Part shown: positions 1 through 5,021 of the stretch, piece by piece
Position numbering within the stretch: position 1 is the stretch's first letter
How the letters are laid out: every line of letters starts with the position of its first letter
Assembly: GCA_013361745.1 (NCBI GenBank)
Contig: JABFXM010000558.1
Location: 1 to 5,021, forward strand
Direction: 5' to 3'
From: Gemmatimonadaceae bacterium
GTDB lineage: Bacteria; Gemmatimonadota; Gemmatimonadetes; Gemmatimonadales; Gemmatimonadaceae
Length of the DNA stretch: 5,021 nt
Position numbers and translations under genes: made by a program
The notes under the pieces: model-generated
What the model saw: only the letters and a program-made list of their open reading frames with translations
What the model was told of the DNA's origin: nothing
The model's database searches: none

Positions 1-5
1 AACGA

Positions 6-43
6 CACACGGCGGCGCCCGATCGATCGGGCGCCGCCGTGTG
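6..43 (-). terminator. Perfect 38-bp palindrome, probable transcription terminator of the deacetylase gene
   Basis: Positions 6-43 read identically on both strands, centred on GATCGATC at 21-28. As RNA this can form a hairpin of about 17 GC-rich base pairs (arms 6-22 and 27-43) with a 4-nt loop. It begins 34 bp past the stop codon of the minus-strand deacetylase gene, where an intrinsic terminator is expected. The exit on the minus strand is only mildly T-rich (TCGTT at 5-1), so the U-tract is weak; high-GC genomes often have such terminators. Because it is symmetrical it could also serve a gene entering from the left of the window. A protein-binding palindrome is the alternative. Confidence 0.6.
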
Positions 44-77
44 CACAGCCTGTGGACGCGGGCGCCGCGCGCGCTCG

Positions 78-1163
78 CTACTTTCGTCCCGCCACGACGT
101 TCGGCTGTCCGTCGGACACGTAGCGCTCACCGCTCTTGTCGAGATGGTCCAGCGTCGCGGCGAGGGAATTACCCGTCACCTTCACGCGCTGCACGCTGAG
201 CGGATTGAACGCGGGCGAATACGGACTCGGCACCGGCGTCCCCCACACCTCGAAGATCGCGTCGAAGTCGTAGCGCACCGTCTTCCCCGACTTCGGGTCC
301 GTCCACTGCCCGGACTTCGCGAGCGCCTTGTTCTTCGGCCAGACGCCGAGCGGGAGCGCGAAGGAGCGCACCTTGTAGCCGGGCACGGCGGAGTCGATCG
401 CCATCAGCCCGCGCGCGATCTGCTCCTGCACCACGGCATCGCTGTACTTGTTGAGCTGCGCGTGCCAGAGCGTATGATCGCACAGCTCGAAGCCCAGCGC
501 CGCGAGCTGCTGCACCTTCTTGAAGCGCCACGCGGTCTTCTGTCCCTCGATGTTGCCGTTCCCGAAGAACGCGTGTCCCGCCGACGCGGCGGGCAGCATG
601 CAGAACACCGCCTTGTTCCCCCAGCCCGGATGCGTCTTCGCGAAGTCGAGCCAGATGCCCACGGCGCTCGTCGAGTCGACCACGAGCTTCCCATCCGGCT
701 GCTCGATGTAGCGGAACTGCGACGGCGACGCGTCGTCGAAGGTGAACACCACCGGCGACAGACCCGCCGGCAGGTCGATCTTCTTGTCGAGCACGTCCAC
801 CATGTTCACCGGACGATACCCGCGCTCGTACAGCAGCTCGAGATCCTTGCGGAAGTTCCCGCGCTCGCGCCCCCACGACGATTCCTTGTCGCCGACGAGG
901 TGATACATCAGGACGGGGATGCGCCCCATCTCGTTAGGCGCGCGGCCGCCGGCCGGCGTCGCGACGGAGCCGCTCGCGCTCTGCACGGTCGCCGCGTGCG
1001 CGACCTGCACGGGAGCGGATCCCTGCGTCGACGCCGCGGTGCTGGAATCGGCGCCGCGCGAATCGCGACACGCGGCGAGTGAGACGACGGCGATGATCGC
1101 GGCGAGCGGCGCGAGTCGCGCGATCGCCGGAGTTTCGGAACGACGGTGCATCTCTTGTGTCAT
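78..1163 (-). CDS. Polysaccharide deacetylase (NodB-type) family lipoprotein
   Basis: Predicted metal-dependent carbohydrate esterase (CE4/NodB fold) that removes N-acyl groups from an amino-sugar polymer; the substrate is unknown. From ATG 1163 the protein has 361 residues. An N-terminal hydrophobic stretch ends in the lipobox SLAAC with Cys at about residue 32, so it should be a membrane-anchored lipoprotein. A Ser/Ala/Thr/Gln-rich linker of about 45 residues follows, then the catalytic domain starting at IPVLMYH (about 82-88). Motif 1 is TFDD (141-144), motif 2 is HTLWH (230-234, the H-[ST]-x-x-H zinc ligands) and motif 3 is RSFALPLG (266-273), so the metal site looks intact. Motifs 1 and 2 are about 86 residues apart, longer than in compact NodB domains, which indicates an insertion. 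The reading frame extends upstream to a GTG at 1226, and ATG 1151 is also possible; no start has a convincing Shine-Dalgarno. I chose 1163 because it gives a normal signal-peptide length. The gene is divergent from the PBP1A gene, which suggests, but does not prove, a cell-wall substrate. Confidence 0.9.
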   Translation of the reverse strand: MTQEMHRRSETPAIARLAPLAAIIAVVSLAACRDSRGADSSTAASTQGSAPVQVAHAATVQSASGSVATPAGGRAPNEMGRIPVLMYHLVGDKESSWGRERGNFRKDLELLYERGYRPVNMVDVLDKKIDLPAGLSPVVFTFDDASPSQFRYIEQPDGKLVVDSTSAVGIWLDFAKTHPGWGNKAVFCMLPAASAGHAFFGNGNIEGQKTAWRFKKVQQLAALGFELCDHTLWHAQLNKYSDAVVQEQIARGLMAIDSAVPGYKVRSFALPLGVWPKNKALAKSGQWTDPKSGKTVRYDFDAIFEVWGTPVPSPYSPAFNPLSVQRVKVTGNSLAATLDHLDKSGERYVSDGQPNVVAGRK

Positions 1164-1379
1164 GGATGAAAGGACGCGCGACGGGCCGCGGCGCGTGATG
1201 TCGTGTGCTGGTGTGACGACCGACACACGCAGCGCTAATCGACGCTAATCACCGCTCGTGAAAAAGCGAAGGCCGCGCACCATCGTACCCCGCGGCGCGA
1301 TCGCTGGTCCGGAGCGCGCGGATGAGCCCGCGTCGCGGGGAAACCCTTCGCGAGGTCGGGCGTACCATATTCCTTGTCG
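1164..1379. promoter_or_regulatory. Divergent intergenic region between the deacetylase and PBP1A genes
   Basis: This spacer of about 216 bp must carry the promoters of both flanking genes, since they point away from each other. No strong sigma-70 pair is visible. Candidates are weak: TACCAT at 1363-1368 on the plus strand, 11 bp before the PBP1A ATG, which would give a nearly leaderless transcript; and TACGAT on the minus strand (1288-1283) for the deacetylase. A direct repeat of CGCTAATC lies at 1233-1250, and GTGTG/CACAC half-sites face each other at 1211-1228. If the deacetylase starts at GTG 1226, part of this region is coding. Confidence 0.4.
1233..1250. repeat. Tandem direct repeat of CGCTAATC, possible operator
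   Basis: CGCTAATC occurs at 1233-1240 and again at 1243-1250. The start-to-start spacing is 10 bp, about one helical turn, so both copies face the same side of the DNA. They lie about 70 bp upstream of the chosen deacetylase ATG and about 130 bp upstream of the PBP1A ATG. Each contains TAAT, which is AT-rich against a very GC-rich background. Two same-face half-sites in a divergent promoter region would suit a dimeric regulator such as a response regulator, but no binding protein can be named from the sequence and chance is possible. Confidence 0.35.
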
Positions 1380-3590
1380 ATGCACGATCACTCCCGGGAT
1401 GACTCCGAGGAGCTGCTCCGGCTCCGTCACACCCCCACCGTCGCGAGCGCGCTCGTTCGCTGGCGCCGCCTCGTCGCGCGCTCGCGCCGCGACCGCCGCC
1501 CGGCGCGTGTCTGGCTCCGCGAGCGCTGGGTACCGCTCGCCGTTCTCGCGCTCGCCAACGTCTCGGTCTTCACGCTCGACGGCTGGCTCGCCAGCTGCGG
1601 CTTCCAGGGATGCCCGAGCGGGGAGGAGATCCGCGCCTTCCGCCCCGCGGAGGGCGGACGCATCCTCGACCGCGGCGGCGCGCTGATCGGACGCCTCAAT
1701 CCGGTGCACCGCGTCAACGTCGATCTCGCCGAGATTCCGACGTACGTGCGCGACGCCTTCATCGCCACCGAGGACCGCCGCTTCTACCAGCACGAAGGCC
1801 TCGACTGGCGAGCCGTCCTCCGCGCGGTCTCGCGCAACATCGGCGCGCTCGGTGTCCGCGAGGGGTTCAGCACGATCACCATGCAGGTCGCCCGCAACGG
1901 CTTCGTCGCCAACCGTTACGGACGACGCACCTACGCGCGCAAGCTCATGGAGCTGCGCGTCGCGAAGCTCCTCGAGACGCACCTCACCAAGGAGCAGATC
2001 CTCGAGCTCTACCTGAACGTCATCTACCTCGGCAACGGCGCGTACGGAGTCGAGGCGGCGAGCCGCGACCTCTTCGGAAAGGGCGTTCGCCAGCTGTCCC
2101 TCCCGGAGGCCGCGATGCTCGCCGCGCTCCCCAAGGGTCCGTCGTCGTACACTCCGCGCCGCAACGCCGACCGCGCGCTCCGCCGGCGCAACCTCGTGCT
2201 CGCGCTCATGGCGCAGCAGGGCTACATCACGCGCGACGATGCGCTGCGCGCGCAGCACCAGCCGATGCGCATCGCCGAGGAAGGCTGGCACCCGGTGCAG
2301 CCCGACGACTCGTACGCCCTCGACGCGGTGCGTGCCCTCGTCGACTCCGTCGTGCCCGCGAATCTCCGCGACGCGGATCTCGTCGTCGTGACCACGCTCG
2401 ACGCGCGTGCGCAGCGCGCCGCCGATGCATCCGTGAAGCGCAACACCGCCGCGATCGGGCGCGAAGGCGTGGCATGGTATGGACCGCGCGGCGGCGACGT
2501 GCAGGGCGCGCTCGTCGCGATCGACCCGCGGACCGGTGACGTGCTCGCCATGGTCGGCGGCCGGCGCTACGAGCCGGGCGGATTCAATCGCGCCATCCTC
2601 GCCCGACGACAGCCCGGGTCGGCGTTCAAGCCGTTCGTCTACGCGGCCGGTCTCGCCGCGGGCTTCACCCCCGCGTCGCTCGTGGACGACGATCCCGTCG
2701 AGATCGACGACGGGCGCGGCCACTTCTGGACCCCCGCGAACTACGGCGACCAGTACGAGGGACAGATCACGCTGCGTCGCGCGCTCATGGTGTCGTCGAA
2801 CGCGGCGACCGTGCGATTGAGCCGCGCGATCGGCGAGTCGCGTGTCGCCCAGCGCGCGCACGACAACGGGATCACGAGCGACCTCCGCGTCGTTCCCGCC
2901 CTCGCGCTTGGCGCCGCCGAGGTCACCCCGCTCGAACTGGTCACGGCGTACGCGCCCTTCGCGAACGGCGGCTATCGTGTCGCGCCGCGCCTCGTCCGCC
3001 GCATCGAGGCGGCCGATGGGACGCTGCTCTGGAGCAGCGAGCCGACGATGTCTCCGGTGATGGATCCACGCGACGCCTATCAGGTGACGTCGATGCTGCG
3101 CTCCGTCGTCGACCACGGGACGGGGCACGCCGTGCGCGACATGGGCGTCGGTGGCCCGATCGCCGGCAAGACGGGGACGACCAACAACAACGCCGACGTC
3201 TGGTTCGTCGGCTATTCACCGACGATCGTCGCGGGCGTCTGGTTCGGGTACGATACGCCGCGTCCACTTCCCGGCGGCGCGTCCGGTGGCCGCTTCGCCG
3301 CGCCGGCGTGGGCGCAGTTCTACGAGGCGGGATGGCACGAGACGGGCACCGACGCCTGGTGGCGCCCGCCCGATGGCATGGTCAGCCGCGTCATCGATGC
3401 GACGACGGGAGAGCTCGCGAGCCAGTGGTGCCCGACGACTCAGGAAGAATGGTTCAAGCCCGGCACCGAGCCCACGGAGTACTGCCGCACGCACACCCAA
3501 CCCGACGAACCCTTCGCCGCCGCCGCCACCGCGGTGAACGGCATGTCGCAGAAGATCGGAAAGGCGCTGCGCAAGATCTTCAGCTTCTGA
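1380..3590 (+). CDS. PBP1A-family bifunctional penicillin-binding protein (peptidoglycan glycosyltransferase/transpeptidase)
   Basis: Class A PBP that polymerises lipid II into glycan strands and cross-links the stem peptides, anchored in the inner membrane with its catalytic domains outside. From ATG 1380 it has 736 residues. The N-terminus is an Arg-rich cytoplasmic tail of about 50 residues followed by one membrane segment (about 50-66). The GT51 domain shows EDRRFYQHEG (131-140, catalytic Glu131), GFSTITMQ (162-169), RKLME (187-191) and KEQILELYLN (204-213). The transpeptidase domain has SAFK (414-417, catalytic Ser414), SSN (472-474) and KTGT (597-600). All catalytic motifs are intact. 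It is shorter than E. coli PBP1a (about 850 residues), with little room for an OB-type insertion and only a short tail after the transpeptidase domain. That tail carries two cysteines (684 and 702), and two more lie just outside the membrane (73 and 78). The reading frame also offers TTG at 1374, two codons earlier; an in-frame TGA at 1323-1325 excludes longer starts. No clear Shine-Dalgarno precedes either start. Confidence 0.95.
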   Translation: MHDHSRDDSEELLRLRHTPTVASALVRWRRLVARSRRDRRPARVWLRERWVPLAVLALANVSVFTLDGWLASCGFQGCPSGEEIRAFRPAEGGRILDRGGALIGRLNPVHRVNVDLAEIPTYVRDAFIATEDRRFYQHEGLDWRAVLRAVSRNIGALGVREGFSTITMQVARNGFVANRYGRRTYARKLMELRVAKLLETHLTKEQILELYLNVIYLGNGAYGVEAASRDLFGKGVRQLSLPEAAMLAALPKGPSSYTPRRNADRALRRRNLVLALMAQQGYITRDDALRAQHQPMRIAEEGWHPVQPDDSYALDAVRALVDSVVPANLRDADLVVVTTLDARAQRAADASVKRNTAAIGREGVAWYGPRGGDVQGALVAIDPRTGDVLAMVGGRRYEPGGFNRAILARRQPGSAFKPFVYAAGLAAGFTPASLVDDDPVEIDDGRGHFWTPANYGDQYEGQITLRRALMVSSNAATVRLSRAIGESRVAQRAHDNGITSDLRVVPALALGAAEVTPLELVTAYAPFANGGYRVAPRLVRRIEAADGTLLWSSEPTMSPVMDPRDAYQVTSMLRSVVDHGTGHAVRDMGVGGPIAGKTGTTNNNADVWFVGYSPTIVAGVWFGYDTPRPLPGGASGGRFAAPAWAQFYEAGWHETGTDAWWRPPDGMVSRVIDATTGELASQWCPTTQEEWFKPGTEPTEYCRTHTQPDEPFAAAATAVNGMSQKIGKALRKIFSF

Positions 3591-3595
3591 TCGCG

Positions 3596-3643
3596 CCGCC
3601 GTTCACGCTGCTGTTCACGCCGCCGTTCGCGTCGCCGTTGGCC
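3596..3643. repeat. Four degenerate 12-bp tandem units in the convergent spacer
   Basis: Directly after the PBP1A stop, four 12-bp units follow without gaps: CCGCCGTTCACG (3596-3607), CTGCTGTTCACG (3608-3619), CCGCCGTTCGCG (3620-3631) and TCGCCGTTGGCC (3632-3643). All share the core GTT at the same offset. No terminator hairpin was found here. The array lies in the short convergent spacer shared by the 3' ends of PBP1A and DUF1501. The units diverge by only a few bases, consistent with replication slippage followed by drift. Confidence 0.75.
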
Positions 3644-3678
3644 GACCCCTGACCCCCGACCCCTGACCCCCGACCCCT
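3644..3678. repeat. Five 7-bp GACCCCT/GACCCCC tandem units, G-quadruplex-prone on the minus strand
   Basis: The units alternate: GACCCCT (3644-3650), GACCCCC (3651-3657), GACCCCT (3658-3664), GACCCCC (3665-3671) and GACCCCT (3672-3678). The last two bases of the array (3677-3678) belong to the DUF1501 stop codon. On the minus strand this gives five runs of four or five G separated by 2-3 nt, which fits the consensus for a stable intramolecular G-quadruplex. The minus strand is the sense of DUF1501, so the structure would form in that gene's mRNA immediately at and after its stop. It may assist 3'-end formation or mRNA stability, or simply be a slippage-prone spacer repeat. Confidence 0.8.
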
Positions 3679-4954
3679 ACACCAGACCCGCCCACTCGCT
3701 CGGGTCCATCGTGTAGCCGGGGAAGAGCGCGTCGGAGCGCGCGGCTCCCATGTGCCGCGTCGCGACCTCCGCGAAGACGGCGCGGAAGTCGGTCGTGAGC
3801 GCGAGATCACGTCCCTCGTGCAGCTGTTCCGGCGCGAGGCCGGGCCAGCGCCCGTGGACCTTTCCTCCGCGCACGTTGCCGCCGATCACGAACATCGCGC
3901 CGGCATGACCATGATCGGTGCCGCGGTTCCCATTCTCGCGCGCCATCCGGCCGAACTCGGACATCGTGAGAATCACCACGTCGCCCATCCGGTCGCCGAG
4001 GTCGGTGACGAGCGCCGCGATCGCGCTGCCGAAGTCGTCGAGTCGCGACGCGAGCTGGCCGGTGGCCGCGCCCTGGTTGACGTGCGTGTCCCATCCGCCG
4101 ACGTCGGCGAAGGCGATCTCCATCCCGACGTCCGCCTTCACGAGCTGTGCGATCTGCCGCAGCCGGCGGCCGAAATCGCTGTTCGGATACTGCGCGCCGT
4201 TCGCCGGCGCGTATTTGTCCGGATCGACCGCGCGCAGAATCTTCGTCGCTTCGGCGGCGTCGCTGCCGTCGCCATGAACGAGATCGGCGTCCATCGTCTG
4301 GTAGAGCTGCTCGAGGCGCGCCGCGTCCGCGCCCTGCGCGCGCACGCGTAGCTCCTCGAGTGAACGGAGCGCCACCGTCGGCGCGGGTCCGTCGACCACC
4401 CGCGGGTGCTGCATCGCCAGCGCGATCCCGCGCAGCGCGCTCGCCCCATGTCCGTCCGCCGCGCCGGCGAGTCGTGCGTTCGACTCGGCGTTGCTCGCCA
4501 CGAGCAGGCGATTGAGCCAGCCGTCGCGCACCGACTTCATGTCGGGCGCCGCGGTCTCCATGAAGTCCTGCGCGTCGAAGTGCGAGCGCGTGCTGCTCGG
4601 GCTTCCGACGGCGTGCACGGGGGCGAGCATGCCGCGCTGGTACAGCGGCGCGAGCGCCGCGAGCGATGGGTGCAGACCGAAGAAGCCGTCGAGATCGATC
4701 GCGCGCTCGCCGCCGTCGCGCGATGGCGCGCCGATCGCGATCGTCGGGCGCAGATCGTAGTAGTGGGGATCGCCGAAGGGAACGAGCACGTTCAGCGCAT
4801 CCGCCGCCCCGCGCTGGAAGAGGCAGATGAGGGTCTTCCCGCGCGCGGCTGCGCGCGTCTCGGCGAGCAGCGCCGCGCGGCGGAGGAAGCGCGGGCTCAG
4901 CCCGATGGTCACGAGCGCGAGCGCGCCCGACTTGAGAAAGACTCGCCGTTGCAT
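3677..4954 (-). CDS. DUF1501 family protein with Tat-type signal peptide
   Basis: This 425-residue protein begins with RRVFLK at residues 3-8, a close match to the twin-arginine export motif, followed by a hydrophobic stretch (about 10-20), so it is probably exported folded. Features typical of DUF1501 are visible in order: LFQRGAADALNVLVPF (45-60), SHFDAQDFME (124-133), FADVGGWDTHVNQG (282-295), SEFGRMARENG (332-342) with TDHGHAG (346-352), and a Gly-rich segment ending in WPGL (369-372). The conserved Asp/His positions (D127, D288, H291, D347, H348, H350) could bind metal. The family is generally grouped with the alkaline phosphatase/sulfatase fold, but its reaction is not established. The length is normal. 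The ATG at 4954 is supported by GGAG at 4965-4962, 7 nt upstream. The start lies 3 bp after the stop of an upstream gene that looks like DUF1800, the family's usual partner, so the two are probably co-transcribed and exported together. Confidence 0.92.
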   Translation of the reverse strand: MQRRVFLKSGALALVTIGLSPRFLRRAALLAETRAAARGKTLICLFQRGAADALNVLVPFGDPHYYDLRPTIAIGAPSRDGGERAIDLDGFFGLHPSLAALAPLYQRGMLAPVHAVGSPSSTRSHFDAQDFMETAAPDMKSVRDGWLNRLLVASNAESNARLAGAADGHGASALRGIALAMQHPRVVDGPAPTVALRSLEELRVRAQGADAARLEQLYQTMDADLVHGDGSDAAEATKILRAVDPDKYAPANGAQYPNSDFGRRLRQIAQLVKADVGMEIAFADVGGWDTHVNQGAATGQLASRLDDFGSAIAALVTDLGDRMGDVVILTMSEFGRMARENGNRGTDHGHAGAMFVIGGNVRGGKVHGRWPGLAPEQLHEGRDLALTTDFRAVFAEVATRHMGAARSDALFPGYTMDPSEWAGLV

Positions 4955-4965
4955 CCGCTATCTCC
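4955..4965 (-). promoter_or_regulatory. Ribosome binding site of the DUF1501 gene, inside the upstream gene's end
   Basis: Read on the minus strand, GGAGA at 4965-4961 precedes ATG 4954; the spacer after GGAG is 7 nt. It overlaps the last sense codons and stop of the upstream reading frame, so ribosomes finishing that gene sit on the DUF1501 start. This arrangement favours translational coupling. It is the only strong Shine-Dalgarno seen for any gene in the window and fixes the DUF1501 start. Confidence 0.75.
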
Positions 4966-5021
4966 GCTGGAAGCCGGGGGTTTCGGGCAAGGCACGCGTC
5001 GAGTCGTCTATCGTCGCGCGC
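4958..5021 (-). CDS. 3' end of an upstream gene, probably DUF1800 family (partial)
   Basis: On the minus strand a frame open from the window edge encodes about 20 residues ending in LPETPGFQRR and a TAG stop at 4960-4958. DUF1800 proteins commonly end in a similar SPEFQ-R pattern, and DUF1800 genes usually sit directly upstream of DUF1501 in two-gene operons. The stop is 3 bp from the DUF1501 ATG and the DUF1501 ribosome binding site lies within these last codons. Only this short tail is present, so the family call rests on context plus a short resemblance. Of the other two frames, one is closed by a stop near the edge and the other runs out of frame into DUF1501. Confidence 0.6.
   Translation of the reverse strand, partial: RATIDDSTRALPETPGFQRR

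Noticed and set aside
44..54. CACAG/CTGTG short inverted repeat next to the large palindrome
   Set aside because: Only 5-bp arms with a 1-nt gap, which cannot form a hairpin loop; probably chance.
39..1082. 347-residue open frame on the plus strand opposite the deacetylase
   Set aside because: Arg/His/Leu-rich shadow of a gene with intact catalytic motifs; no signal, domain or ribosome binding site of its own.
1297..1304. GCGATCGC octamer resembling the cyanobacterial HIP1 palindrome
   Set aside because: Single chance-level occurrences of GATC/CGATCG words are expected in such GC-rich sequence, and nothing else here suggests a cyanobacterium.
1245..3128. Long 627-residue open frame on the minus strand opposite PBP1A
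   Set aside because: Its composition is Arg/Ala/Glu/Val-rich with no recognisable domain, and it is fully antisense to an intact class A PBP. Long antisense open frames are expected at this GC content.
3580..3810. Small minus-strand frame ending in Asn-Gly-rich repeats
   Set aside because: Overlaps the DUF1501 3' end in another frame; the repeat peptide is explained by the 12-bp tandem DNA array. There is no ribosome binding site or start context to support it.
3752..4351. 199-residue open frame on the plus strand opposite DUF1501
   Set aside because: Low-complexity Arg/Val/Ala composition and complete overlap with a well-supported gene.

Overview
This is a GC-rich chromosomal stretch from what looks like a diderm (Gram-negative-type) bacterium. 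The evidence is a lipobox-bearing lipoprotein, a bifunctional class A penicillin-binding protein, and a Tat-exported DUF1501 protein translationally coupled to what looks like the end of a DUF1800 gene. This combination, the very high GC and the GACCCCT/GACCCCC spacer repeats would fit Gemmatimonadota or a similar high-GC lineage. That placement is inference; no marker gene in the window proves it.

Layout: a perfect 38-bp palindrome (6-43) sits just past the 3' end of a minus-strand polysaccharide deacetylase lipoprotein gene (78-1163). A divergent intergenic region of about 216 bp (1164-1379) holds two copies of an 8-bp direct repeat. It separates the deacetylase from a plus-strand PBP1A-family peptidoglycan synthase (1380-3590). 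This gene converges on a minus-strand DUF1501 gene (3677-4954). The 86-bp convergent spacer is almost entirely repetitive: four 12-bp units, then five 7-bp C-rich units that run into the DUF1501 stop codon. At the right edge, 4958-5021 is the 3' end of another minus-strand gene whose stop lies 3 bp before the DUF1501 ATG. Its terminal residues resemble the C-terminus of DUF1800 proteins, the usual operon partner of DUF1501.

Functionally all the genes point to the cell envelope. The PBP polymerises and cross-links peptidoglycan. The divergent lipoprotein probably removes acyl groups from a glycan in or near the envelope. The DUF1800/DUF1501 pair is exported and of unknown function. No mobile elements, RNA genes, CRISPR arrays or defence genes were seen. 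The window looks like ordinary housekeeping and envelope chromosome, and I did not find a convincing new multi-gene system. The least understood parts are the DUF1501/DUF1800 pair and the repetitive, quadruplex-prone spacer at its 3' end.
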